Assembly (NCBI GenBank): GCA_023213395.1
Contig: CM041465.1
Coordinates: 58,597,741-58,661,740, forward strand
Direction: 5' to 3'
DNA length: 64,000 nt
Source of the DNA: Cycas panzhihuaensis
Taxonomy: Eukaryota > Cycadophyta
Of this stretch, positions 21,310 through 32,583 are shown piece by piece; the stretch's first letter is position 1; each line of letters opens with the position of its first letter. The notes under the pieces were generated by a model. It did no database searches and was not told where the DNA came from. It worked only from the letters and a program-made list of their open reading frames with translations. Position numbers and translations under genes: made by a program.

Positions 21310-22980
21310 TGTCAGTTGATTGACTATATCGTGATTTCATTGATTGTATTAGCCCAAAATTGCTCAGGTTCATCAAACATTTGACGGTGATATTTTGATT
21401 CTTATTTTTATATAAAGTTTTAAAAAAATAAATTATATTATATAAAGTTTCAATTCTAGGGTTTTAAAGACTTAAGACCTCTTTGATCTTGGCCCCTGGT
21501 TGGCTCATTGCTAAAGGGGCTTTCTAACTTTATAACTATTTTCTTTTTATTCTTTTTTAATTTTTTCTTTAAACATAGGGTACCTGGCTAATTTCTTCAA
21601 TATCTCTTTATTAGAGTACCAGTTTTTGACAAAACCTATCCTGTTAAGTCTAAAATTTTCTGAGGTATGATTTAGACTTGTTATTTCCCATATTTGGAGC
21701 TGATTTGACTTATTTCTAACCAGTTTAAGTTAATCCTTTTAAAAGATGACCTTTTTTAGCTTACTAACATAAAAGGTACTTGCAGCTATTTTCATTATAA
21801 CTTTTCTGTTACACAATAGAATTCAGTTCTGTTAGTTTCGTTGGGAAATTGACTCACTCCTCTTTGAACTAACATAATTATTTATAAGTTTTAAAGTGTT
21901 CTTGTAGACTTTTAAAGCCATCAAAGTTGAGGTACATAACAACTTTCAATTTGTCATTATTGCATACTTTTATATATTATTTCTCAAGTTTTTTAACTGA
22001 AAAGTATATTAAACAACTCTCTAAACTATATTTGATCATTTTACATTGTTCTATAAGATTTTTACTAGTATTTCATAATATTTTAAGCTTAGGCTCCTAT
22101 TAAGCCTAAAAAGGGCACTGTATCATTTTTACATTGAAATTTTGACTTGTGAACTGTATTCTCAAAGCAGTCGGTTCATTGACTAGATATTTTATTGATT
22201 TTCAAATTGGTGTAATTTCATCTTATTTTGGCATTGTTTAGTATAACTTTGAAGCTTATCAACTTGAGCATTCAAGATATCCTAATAGACTTGTCTTCTA
22301 AACCATTTTTTTAAGGAGTTCTTTATTTTATTTCTTATTGATCACTTATAACACATGTTTGAGGCTTTCATTTGACTTTCATATAACCTCTTTTAAGCTA
22401 ATTTCTAGCAGAAATTGATCATATACATATAAAGCAAGTGACAAGCCAAGTGGTTCTACATATTTCACAAATTATATCATCAGGATTTTAATAAGTATAT
22501 TTAAGCAAGTTGACTTTGACAAAATAAAAGTTATAAATTTTGAGAAATTTAAGATATGATTTGATATTTTTTAAGATTTTAAAGGATTCTGAGTGCATGT
22601 TGATGAAAAGATTGATAATATGTTGGAAGAATTTTTTTATTGAAATTTGATAAAAAGTGACATAGTTAAGGCTCATTTATGACATTCTAAGGACCAAAAT
22701 TAAAGTTGTAGGAACCTATTTGATATTAAGTGTGAGATATACATGTTGGATAAAATAATAAACCCCCCCCCTCAAGAATTCACACAATTGATTTAGTGAT
22801 GCATAACATTGATCAAATGAAATTTAATATAGAATGATCATCTGATTTGTTGAATAATGCTAAGAAAACACCCCCTATTTTAGATTTATTACAAAGAAGG
22901 GCTCATTATCATTATTATTATTATTATTGTTGTTATTGTTTATTAAAAAATTGATTATGAGAATTTGTTGAGTTATTTTC
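21310..22980. other. Unassigned AT-rich DNA
   Basis: No protein motif recognised on either strand. It contains a C9 run at 22764-22772 and a short (TTA)n tract near 22910-22925. Part of it may belong to the E3 copia element that ends at 24307, but I could not align it. Confidence 0.4.
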
Positions 22981-23866
22981 ACCTATTATAAGACATAAAG
23001 AAGTCTTATATATTGATTATTTGACACTAAAATCAATTGTTAATGAGTCCAATTGATATGTATTTGTTAGTGAGAAATCTAATATTCCATATATAACAAG
23101 AGGCATGGAAATACATTTTCTTTATATTACCTTGTTATAGTTGATTTGACTTGACCAGATTGTATGCCTTATTCTTAGAGTTAGTTAGTTTATTCAATCT
23201 AGTTGTTGATGAGATTAATTAGTTTCCAAATGAAACCTGCAGAAGATATATGCAAAAGCACCAATTGAGGCAACACACAAGTTCTTTTATATACAAAAGG
23301 TGAGATAGATTTATGCTACTCTTGTATAGTATATTAGCCTAATAACTTGTGTTATTTTATTATTATTTTTAATTTAATTGATGAACCATGCACAAGAAAC
23401 ACTTCCTATAGAACTAACAAGTACAGAGATTGGTTGCTTGTGCATTTTAGTAGATGGTTATTATTTTATATGGACATTAATAATCATTTTGGTTTATGAG
23501 ATTTTGAGATGATAGAGTTGATAATGTTGGTTGTTACAACTTTATAACTGAAGATATGAAGATCGTAAGTAGAAAAACTTCATATATCATGACAAGTTGA
23601 GAGTCATGAATTATGATTGATTGATGATGGTTTATAAGTTTACAGATGGTTGAGTTCATATATTTAATTATAGGTTGATATGATATATTGTTAACAAAAT
23701 TTTTTTATATGATACAAGCATGATAAAGATAAATTTCAAAATGATTTTTAGGTTACAAGTGATTCGATTTTGATTATAGATTTTAGTACAAGATTATAGA
23801 TTTTAATATAAAGAAAAAATATAAAGATATAACTATTGAAAATTAAAGTTTTAAGACATTAAATAT

Positions 23867-23876
23867 AAAGGGGAAA
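23867..23876 (+). other. E3 polypurine tract
   Basis: AAAGGGGAAA lies immediately before the LTR start, the expected position and composition. Confidence 0.8.
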
Positions 23877-24307
23877 TGTTGGAATATTTGAAGTTTTTAA
23901 ATATTTAATATTTAATATAATGTTATGGTCCCATACAAAGCCACAAAGTATTATTAAAATGTGTGAAAGGCACAATTATTCATGTAACTTTGTATTAGAA
24001 GATGAAAATACTCTCATATATAATAGACTTATTATAAGGTGATTATACATATAAATATATACACACTTGAGAACTTAAGATGGGAGAGAAAAGAGTTCAC
24101 TTAAATATCTAATAAAGAGGAGTAATACTTTAAACCTTCTCTCATGGTTTTCCCTCCTAAGTTTTCTATGTATAAATCTTGGTGCTTCTTATGGTAATCT
24201 TTGGTAATGTTTGGTATTGATATATGTTGATCTTATCTTAAGATTTATGTATATATTCCTCATGATTTATTATTATATTTCATTAATCTACTATTATAAT
24301 TCTAACA
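23877..24307 (+). repeat. E3 3' LTR
   Basis: Starts TGTTGGAATATT and ends ATTATAATTCTAACA: inverted TGTTxGAAT/ATTCTAACA termini typical of copia LTRs, directly after the PPT. Length 431 bases. Confidence 0.8.
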
Positions 24308-24759
24308 CCATATATCTATTCTTCAACTACATTCAAATAATTTAATATGATATCTAAGTATTCAAAATTTCTAATATCAATAAATATACACTTAAAAATT
24401 TTCCAATCATAATGCATTGATATAATACAGTTTTACTCACAATTAGAAAATATGGAAGCCTCTCATTAACCACTAAAATAATTTTAAAAAAAATTTATTT
24501 TGCTTCTAAATAATACATTGGGATTTAAAAGTCTTTTCTCATGTATTCTCTTCCATTTGATGCATCTTTAGGGGATACTATTATAAATGAAAAAAAAAAG
24601 GATATTTATAAGGATTATTCTTATGTGTAATTAGTCATATCACAATGAGTTGGTTGAGTTGTACATTGTTATAATAGTAATATGTGTGAAATTATAACAA
24701 GAATCTATATGTTGCCATATGCTCTTCACCTTTTCCAATGTTGTATGTATCATTTTCCC

Positions 24760-24845
24760 TTGGTTTTTTGCTAATAACAATGATGTCATTAATTAGAATA
24801 ATTAATATAACAAGTGTATAATTACTTTTACATCAATGAACTTAG
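24760..24845 (-). pseudogene. Ty1/copia RT active-site relic
   Basis: Minus-strand translation reads TLVILIILINDIIVISKK, which fits the copia RT segment around Y-V-D-D-I-I-I-I-G with Y-V-D-D eroded to L-I-N-D. Sequence on either side is too decayed to extend it. The opposite orientation to E3 suggests a separate, older element. Confidence 0.35.
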
Positions 24846-24849
24846 ATGA

Positions 24850-25761
24850 TAACTGCTTATTTTTAGATTTTGAACCAATGTATTAGAAAGTTATTTTGAC
24901 ATGTGTTTCCTTATCCTCTTCGTAGGATGCCAATGCTATAAGAACTATCTCTTCCTTTTCTTGAATATTATAATATTAACCTTACTATACATGGAACATA
25001 AGAATGAGGGGGAAAGGGCCTTTATGTAATTAATGGGCTTTAAATTCTAAGTCCCTCAAATTATCATTTTGATGTTTATAGGCATTAGGCTTTTTAGTTT
25101 CTATGGTGACTTCATTAATTTATAGGGATGAACATAAAGACTTAATAGTATATTATATCTATTAATTATTCTTATTAACTTCCCTTATGCTCCTTAGAAG
25201 GGTCTCTTATTAAGAGAATTTTTTGGTAGTTTAAGCTAGGGCTTGTTATTAACATATAGGTTGACTACATATAATATTCCATATAAGTCCATAATATATC
25301 ATTAATCATAGTATTATCAATCATCACATCATTATAAATCAATCACACATAATGCATGAGATACATTTTCCATGTAGCTTGATTATTTTATTAAGCAATA
25401 TTATTATTTATATCAATTCTACATGATCATATGGATTTTTCATCTTAGAACATGTTTCACTATAATTGATCATTTTGCCATGATCAGGTTCATATTTAGG
25501 TTCTTCACCTTAAACCACTTAATGGTTATCCTTTTTCTCTTATGCAGTGAATATCTTGTAGATAACATGATTTACTAATGGTTTGCCTTTGATTGATTAT
25601 CTCATGGTTTAATCTTGGATTTGGATATACATGGTCTTCTATTATATGATTTCAAATTGTGGAATAATATATGATAGTGATGATATTATTTTCAATAACT
25701 GATACTATGGTGCATTATAAAGCTTTTACTCAACATAAATTCCATCTTGCTTTAAGCTTTT
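24850..25761. other. Unassigned sequence left of E4
   Basis: AT-rich, no reading frame or motif recognised. It may be the rest of the decayed copia element seen at 24760-24845. Confidence 0.4.
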
Positions 25762-28580
25762 TGGAATTGCATCTCCAAGATGATCACTACACTAAGTAGG
25801 GGTTGAGGTAGTCAAAATTCAATGCTAGAGTATGGATGGAATCCTATAAGTGGAAGAGAACACCATGCAGAGCGTCTGTGCACTGGAACACGAGCTCAGG
25901 ACCCGCGAATGGTGCCTAACTTCCTTGGAGTAGCTTTCGCTTTTGGTTCCGAGAGGTGAGATACACATAGGGGTATCTTGGATAGTCCCAAGGGGTAAGG
26001 CCCTTCCATCCTTAGATCACCAGAAGAGAGGAGGAGAGACCCATGAAGAGGGGTTCCTATGATGAAGGAACATAAGACAGGGTACAATAGGCAAAGGGTA
26101 TAAGATAAGTGCAGATAGACCTCCCTGAGGCTAATTAGCCTAAGGAAAATCTAAACAAAGAAGGGAATGACAAAAGGGAGACTAAGGGATACACTCCCTC
26201 CTTATCTTTTCCCTTTGAATAACAAAAGACAAAGGAAAGAAAGGAAAGCAAGCATTTTTTGTACACTCAAGCATGCATACTAGAGTGAAATGCAACTAAA
26301 GGGTGCTTTCGGTTTAGGTAAGAAAAAAGGGAGGAAATGTGGAATCCCTAATATGTCCTTTCCTATAAAAGAAATCGTGTGGCACACAGATGCAAAGTGA
26401 ATGCACATGAATTGATTTGTTACCCTTTTTATCTTTATGTGACTTGTTTTACAAATACAACAGATGCCTAATAAAAGCACAAAAAGAAGGAGGAGGAGGA
26501 AAGGAAATGATGCATACTCAGAAAGTGAAGCGGTTGATGGGAAACCTCACTCGTATGCCACATATGCCCTCCCATCCTTAATTGATGTGTAACCATAGTT
26601 AGAGTGAAAGTGAAGTGAGGGGCTTCCTTACCTTCCCTGTGTAAAGGACAAAACAAAGCTGGAAAGCAAAGAGAGCCAAAAACCATATAGGAAAGTGAGA
26701 AAAACGGAAGATGAAAGAAGGGCAAGGACTTACCCAGATTAGTGCATTCTTTCCCTTCACAAACGCTGCCAAAAACCTACAATTACAAAGGGTTTTCCCT
26801 TCCAAGAAGGGGCTACCAAGATGCAAGATATTATATAGGCAATGATACAAAATAACGATAAAGTTTTGTACCTTAAGTTAGCGAAACTACTACTCAAATC
26901 AACTCTGCTCTCCTCAAAAGAAAATAATATATACTAAGCAAGAAAAGAAGGCTAGCCTTAGGATGGAAAACCGCCCCACAAATGGACTTACACGCAGCCT
27001 CAGAATGGAAAAAAAATGGTGATTATGTGATAGCCTATGAGTAGAAAACAAGCACATGAATGAATGCTGTAGGACGTGGAAGAGATACCTAAGTAGAGGA
27101 GTCACTATGGGCAATGAATCGCCATATCAGCCTTGCCAAAGGTCCGAATGGATGCTGGAAAACGTTAGGGGCTTAAAGAGGGCCCAAAGGGAGAGTGTGT
27201 AGACCTAGAACCAACATACCAAGGGCTACATACACTGATATTTAGTGTAGGCTTGGATCTCACCAACTCCTAGTTTGCTCAAGGAAAGCACAGGCGTAAG
27301 AGAGGAAGGATGGGAATGGTTTTGCCCTTGGGGAGTAGGTCTAAATGGGACGGATCCCACCTTACTCCCTTCACTCAGTCCTTATGGACCCTCTCCCACA
27401 ACTTTCTTGAGAGAAACTAGCAGAGAATGTGAGAAAGATTAAGGTATTGAAGCCAAAGACAAGAAAGAGTAGTCCCTTTTACAGCAGAAACACCAAAAAG
27501 GAAGATAATATACTTTTAAACAAGCTCTAATGGAGTAAATATGTGTTGAGACATAAAACCAAGGAAAGGGGTACCTGCTGGGCTGTGTTAGAGTCAGGTC
27601 TACCCCTGCCAATAGTGGAAGAAGGCAGGTCCTGTAAGGTTTGTAGGCTATCTCACAAAGTGGAGCTATAGGAGACACTTGCTAGATGAAATTAAAGGAT
27701 AAGCATAGAGATCTCGCTTGGAAATGCTTGGTGGAGAGTCTTCTACCACGCGACAGAGCTTCTGCAGGTGAATCCTAGGCTGGAATGGCAGAAGACACCA
27801 ACGTTATAGGCGTACCTGTGAAAGAGAGGAAGAAAAGAGCCGAATTACAGCAGTAGAAAGTGTTATTAGAGAGCTAAGAGAGGTAAAATTAGGTCTTTTT
27901 GGGGATATATACCCATCCTAACCCTAATCGACTGATTAGGGTTCGGGTAGGGCTGACTTGGTAACTTATCCACATGGAAGTTCTTCGAAAAGAGTAAGGA
28001 TTACCATAGCGGATAAAAAAAGAACAAAGTACAACAGTCACACTGCAGTAAACTTCGTGGTACCACTTAGTTTACAACAATGTGAGACTAGAATGCCAAA
28101 ATAGCAATGGTAAGGGTTCTGGGATCCCTAAATGGAGATGTGATAGGTCTAGGAGGGGCTGGCCCTCCTATCCAAGTGTCTAGGGATAGTTTGGGTGACA
28201 TATGGGCTAGACTAAATGAGACATCAGGAGTTAGGATTCCCGGAAGTGCTATAAAAGAATGCAAGATCAAGGTGCGAGCATATCACACGAGTTAAGTGAG
28301 TCTTGAGGTGACGTGGAGGTGGAGCAAAGGGTTGTAGAGTGCTATGGGGATGCCTACCTCATGGAGAGGTAGGTCCCACGGGTCATCATAGGCTAAAAAG
28401 ATGACAAGCAGCATGATCAAGCAACAGGTGCAAGGTGATCATTCGAATGTGATAGGCAATCATGCAATGAGGCGATGCTTCTATCTACCTTTCTAAAGAT
28501 ATAATAAAGGCACAAAGGAAGAAGCATACCTGCGCTTATCTGAGTCAATCTATCCATACCCATTCCAGAGGCTGGAAACA
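25762..28580 (-). repeat. E4 3' LTR (LTR A)
   Basis: Runs from TGGAATTGC to GGCTGGAAACA on the plus strand; on the minus strand it starts TGTTTCCAGCC. It is in the same orientation as 52118-54958 and inverted relative to the E5 LTRs at 38916 and 48157. Open frames of up to 85 codons inside it have no domain and are not conserved between LTR copies. Confidence 0.92.
28048..28075. other. 28-base near-palindrome in LTR A
   Basis: GTAAACT, two unpaired bases, GTGGTACCAC, two unpaired bases, AGTTTAC: seven-base arms around a ten-base perfect palindrome. A second near-palindrome with the same plan lies at 30462-30489. Confidence 0.7.
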
Positions 28581-28591
28581 CTTCCCTTGGC
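28581..28591 (-). other. E4 polypurine tract
   Basis: On the minus strand GCCAAGGGAAG stands directly before the TGTTTCC start of the LTR. E5 has GCCAAGAGGGCAG at the same place. Confidence 0.75.
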
Positions 28592-28998
28592 GTGAGCCTC
28601 GCTGCTTAGAAGCGTGGTGTGATGGCAAATGCTGGCAATAAAACTATCAGTACTACATATATATATATATCAATCATAAGCATAACAAGGTCCAAAGGTA
28701 CTTGCAAGTGTCATGGCAGAACGCGTGGATATAAGAATAGGGGTGGAGACAATGTAGGGGCTACCTATACGTCACTCGAGAATTGATCGTAAGATGTGAC
28801 GGACGAGGGGGATGCCCCCATCATGAGAGTGCAAAGAGAAGGTGTAATGATATCAAGAGAAAGAGTGAACTAGTAAATCTAATAGTCATGATAGTTTAAC
28901 CTCATTAGTGGCTGACTTTCAGAAGTGCGAATGGATCACAAAGTGTAATACAAGATGGCTCAAGACTTGGGCGATAGGGCGACCAGGCAAGTCTCTCA

Positions 28999-29421
28999 AG
29001 GGCGATCAACAAGAAGAGGGAGACGACGCTCAAGGATGAGGTGAACGAGGCTGTCTGCCTCAACGCTGAGGGCCCGAGGGATGTGTCAGATGTCAACAGA
29101 CTTAAAATAAGCCAATAGGGACCTAGTGGTCAAAGCGAGGGCTCTTAAGTATGGGCATCACACCTGGTAGACCTGGGTGAGATGGGACACCACCACCTGG
29201 GAGTCGCAAAGAAGAACAACGGATCCATGGTGAAAATGGAACGCATCAGTAAGGGCTTCAATAACGGCCATATACTCAGCTTCGTTATTGGTGCCCTCAG
29301 GGAGGAAAACTCTAGAATGTAGAAAATTATGTCCAGAGAGGTCATGAAGAATCCACGCGGCGATAGAGGGACCAGGATTATTGTAGCTTCCACCATCAGT
29401 GAAGATGAAGAGAGTCATAAG
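28999..29421 (-). pseudogene. E4 archaeal-type RNase H (aRNH)
   Basis: The open part (29158-29418) reads TLFIFTDGGSYNNPGPSIAA, NNEAEYMAVIEAL and VVLLCDSQVVVSHLTQVYQV. The catalytic set is visible: Asp in F-T-D-G, Glu in N-N-E-A-E-Y and Asp in C-D-S-Q. After a stop the domain continues with HIPRAL and EADSLVHLILERRLP to about 29000, the I-P-R-x-x-N-x-x-A-D-x-L-A ending with its Asp. This is a second RNase H, separate from the one after RT, and is known from Tat-lineage elements. Here it stands beyond the antisense gene, next to the 3' LTR, rather than beside RT. Three stops disable it. Confidence 0.9.
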
Positions 29422-29896
29422 TGAGAAAAGAAAGTGTCTCAGTAGAGAAAATATGTGATAAAGTTGAAGTCACAAAAAAAGGGGCTCGTATGGCTAGAAA
29501 TGATGGCCGCGAAGGGTAGGAGGACCCATCAATGAGGCTACCCGAGGATAGGAGTAGACTATCTGACCACTAGTAGAGAGCGGGCAGCGAGAAGGCCTCC
29601 CTCGAGGCCAAAGGTTGCTTAAGGAAGCAAAGAGCAATCCCAAATGGAGGGAGTGTTCCCTTTGAAGACCCTAAGGGCATGAACGGGATGCAAAAATGAA
29701 TCTAGGGCGATGAAATAAGCCAAAGAAGTATAAACTTGGGCATGCATGAGAGTGGCGTGTAAAACGAGATGGAAGGGCCCTGGCAAAAATGAGTCAGTAA
29801 GGTAGCATAAATGCACCTGAAAGAACGAGCAAAACAGGGACTATGGAAGTGAAAGAGGAGACAGGGCCAAAAGGCAATAATGATCAGGGATGAGAG
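29422..29896. other. Spacer between aRNH and the antisense gene
   Basis: About 475 bases with no convincing motif. It would hold the promoter of the plus-strand antisense gene if that gene is transcribed separately; I could not identify a clear TATA box. Confidence 0.4.
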
Positions 29897-30112
29897 ATGG
29901 CCTCAAGGGTTGTCTCGAAGGCCAAAATAGAGAAAGTGCCCATCGAGACCCTTGTCTATATAAAGAAACTCAATGAAAATGGGATTCATTTTCATGGGCT
30001 CACGAACGAATTAGAGCCCTTTCCTTACACAGCGGAGCGCCACCTGACTTTGGAGGTATGCAAAGGAGGATCCAACCATTGGATCGAGATGAGGAGACAA
30101 CCATTAAGATGA
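29897..30112 (+). pseudogene. Possible first exon of the E4 antisense gene
   Basis: A 71-codon plus-strand frame starts at an ATG in GAGAGATGGCC (MASRVVSKAKIEKVPIETL...) and ends at a TGA. It has no domain I recognise: it is basic at the start with a hydrophilic remainder. It is in the same direction as the PMD-like gene beginning at 30635 and is the longest open frame of its leader, so it may be the first exon or a separate upstream frame. Confidence 0.35.
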
Positions 30113-30368
30113 GGGTGATGAGATGGTGACGGCACGACCGAATCTAGTGAGTGGATCATCGAAACCCAACTCCATCTTGCAGTTTAAATTTTATTGCTTT
30201 TTAATGTTTTTTTAGTGTGATTTTGGGCCTCTTAAAGGTAAGAAGCGATCTCCCAGAATCCAAATTGGACCCAGAGAGAGGCAGGACTGGGGCATTAGGT
30301 AGCCTTGGTCCCAGTGAGCCTGAGAGTGGTTCACCCAGGTAAAAAAATTTGGGATTTTTAGGCAGAAA

Positions 30369-30489
30369 ACCCCCATTTTTGGGGGTGTGACATTTGCACT
30401 ACAATAAAGATCACGGTACTGTGATCTTTACCACGAGGCCCTAATCACCGCAGGACCTAGACCAAACTCTATGGTACCATGAAGTTTGG
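30369..30489. other. Cluster of three inverted repeats in the antisense-gene leader
   Basis: ACCCCC/GGGGGT around ATTTTT (30369-30386); a perfect 9-bp stem AAAGATCAC/GTGATCTTT with a six-base loop (30406-30429); and a 28-base near-palindrome with a central ATGGTACCAT (30462-30489). All three fall within 121 bases just upstream of the main exon. Confidence 0.7.
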
Positions 30490-30634
30490 CATGGTGCAAA
30501 GGTAGACTTGATAAAAAAGTAAAAAAGGGGGCCCAATGGTACCCAAATCTCAACCAAATGAGGCTAAGGGATAGTCCAAAGGACAGAAAGATGAGCATGA
30601 GTGAGATTTTGACTAGTTTTGGGGTGCTTTGTAG

Positions 30635-32583
30635 ACGGTGATCGTGGTGGACAATTGTGAGAACATCAATATGGTGATGTTGAGCTTCATTAAGATAATG
30701 TCCCGCGAGAACATGAAGACTTTAGCTAGGTGTGGCCTGCTCAAGATCATGAGGATGCCATAGTATACATCAGATCAGAGGCTCTTGGTGGACATTGCTT
30801 CACACTGGGATAAATGGAGACACATGTTCCATCTTCCCCATGTAGGAGACATGATAGTCATGCCAGGGGACATTAGGAGGATATTGGGAGTGCCAACGAC
30901 AGAGAGGCCATCATCGCTAGGGGCGTTGCCTAGTAATGAGACAGCACACAGGGAAATAGCCAAGTACTTCATGGGCTTGGATAGATAGGAGAGGAGAGGT
31001 ATCCCCTTGTAGAGTTTGGTTATGTCGGGAGTTCCTCGTGTAAGGAAATTGATCATGTTGTACATTCTGTTATGGATATCCCGGAAACAGAACTATCGAG
31101 ACATCCTCGACAAATAGATGGACGTTGTACGAAGATGTGAGGCTAGGGCTACCCTCATAACGACAAACTTAGTTACCTAGTTGGATGTTATTCAGGTGGC
31201 AGGGAAGGGTGGATTATCATACAGTACCCTTCTACAGTGCTAGTTTTTTGATCATTTTAGAGCGGTAGCACCGGCAGCGGGACCGCATCCCATTTCAGAG
31301 TGGGCCCCCATGGTGCACAGGTGGTAGACTAGGTTTAGGAGGACCGAGGACCAGGTTTAGGGGGACTGAGGACCAAGTATATGTCCATCGCTCGATTGAG
31401 GCTATATCATTAGACCTCCTCACCATGGTAGATTATATATCATATCCATATCGAGCGATGAGGTGGGATAGTGACAACAAGGCAAGCAGGGTAGGAGTTA
31501 CCCAGGAGACGGTGGAGATGGAGGAGATGGTGGTGATAGGGCTGGCCCATCGGGAGCTGCAAGAGGAAGTGCAGGTCCATTAGGGACCGTAGGAGAAGAG
31601 GCAGGTCCATCAGGAACTGCAGGAGAAGAGGTAGGCCCTTTAGGAGCTACAGAGGAGGGTAGGGATCAAGTGACCCAAGCCCAGAGGTTACGGATAGTCA
31701 AGAGATCTGAGGAGGCAACGGCACCAGCGAAGGAGAGGAGGGATGCCCCAGTAGCTAAGGCAATTACCGAGGAGGTACCTAAGGAGGAGGAGATACCTAT
31801 AGCTAGTGGAGTGCCCGAGACAAAGGCCATCATTCGAGTTAAGGAGCTGACGACTGCACCAGGTAAGACACTACCTTCTCCTGTCATCTTTCGATCGCCA
31901 AATGTTGTTTGACTTTTAGTTTGGCATGTACATGGACACGTATTGATATGTGATGTGTTGGATTTGCAGGTATGGCAGAGATCCAGAGATTGGTGGAGGC
32001 AGTAGTCTGGGAGATGTTTCCCTAGGCCTACATGGAGGGGAAACCTCCCATCCAGGCCGGAGATGAGCCCAGATCGGTAGGTACACACATGGTGGCATTC
32101 ACCCAATTGGTGAGGGTGAGGGATGTCTAGATAGCAGAGTCCCAGGAGCATGAGGCATGTGTGGTACGCCTATAGATGGAGCTAGAAGAGACCCAGGCTA
32201 AGAGGGACACTCTACGAGGTAGGGTACAAGCACTAGAGGCTTAGGGAGGTGCCAGAGGGGATGCCGAGAGTTGCATCTAGATGGCAGTGATGGAGGAGCA
32301 TCTCTGAGGGATGGAGAAGAGGCTCTGAGGAGTAAAAGGAGATCGAGATCATATCCAGGATCAATATGATCAGTTGGTGGATGAGGTGGCCTCAAGGTCA
32401 TCACAGAGTAGGACCTATAGATACATGGCGACGATGACCCCTAGGAGGCCTCGGGATGGGGGGAGCGAGGCAGAGAGCTCCTAGAGGTGCAAGAGGAACC
32501 TAAGAGGTATGCGGTCCCTAGGAGAGGGATCACACAGGCTAGGAGATAATGCCCCAGGGTGGGGTAGAAATAGAGTAGAGTAG
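30635..32583 (+). pseudogene. E4 antisense gene: PMD-like domain, Gly/Pro repeats, coiled coil; one intron
   Basis: One plus-strand frame runs from 30635 (after an acceptor-like TTTGTAG) to 31862, is interrupted by a GT...AG intron (31863-31969, 107 nt) and continues in frame to TAG at 32581. The first part reads RLLVDIASHWDKWRHMFHLP, MIVMPGDIRRILGVP, LIMLYILLW and GGLSYSTLLQC, matching the plan of plant mobile domain proteins (L-x-x-R-W-x-x-x-x-x-x-F-H-L-P, then D-V-x-x-I-L-G-L-P and the G-G-x-x-x-L-L-Q-x-W). Next come four 10-residue repeats (AGPLGTVGEE type). The last exon is rich in Glu, Arg and Leu (ELEETQAKRDTLRGRVQALE), a likely coiled coil. Nearly every in-frame stop is a TAG or TGA at a plausible CAG, CGA or TGG codon. 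It lies antisense to the element between integrase and aRNH, where Tat-lineage elements may carry extra genes. Its function is unknown. Confidence 0.75.
31541..31660 (+). repeat. 30-bp tandem repeats inside the antisense gene
   Basis: Four units start at 31541, 31571, 31601 and 31631, each opening G-C/T-A/T-G-G-T/C-C-C and encoding AGPSGAARGS, AGPLGTVGEE, AGPSGTAGEE and VGPLGATEEG. Length a multiple of three and variation mostly at third positions fit a protein-coding repeat. Confidence 0.85.

Larger units (their letters stand above)
22981..24307 (+). mobile_element. E3: 3' remnant of a Ty1/copia element
   Basis: A plus-strand 3' end: an RNase H relic near 23050-23140, about 700 bases of non-coding sequence, a polypurine tract and one LTR. 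The relic reads MYLLVRNLIFH in one frame and TRGMEIHFLYIT in another, matching the copia ending N-P-x-F-H-A-R-T-K-H-I-E-I-H-F-H. I found no matching 5' LTR, so the left part is lost or unrecognisable. Confidence 0.65.

Noticed and set aside
26280-27114. Several minus-strand frames of 60-85 codons
   Set aside because: They lie in LTR A and reappear with frameshifts in LTR D (52636-53521); low-complexity Phe/Leu/Ser composition, no coding evidence.
31666-32151. 161-codon minus-strand frame
   Set aside because: Shadow of the plus-strand PMD-like antisense gene; it crosses that gene's intron and has no family resemblance.
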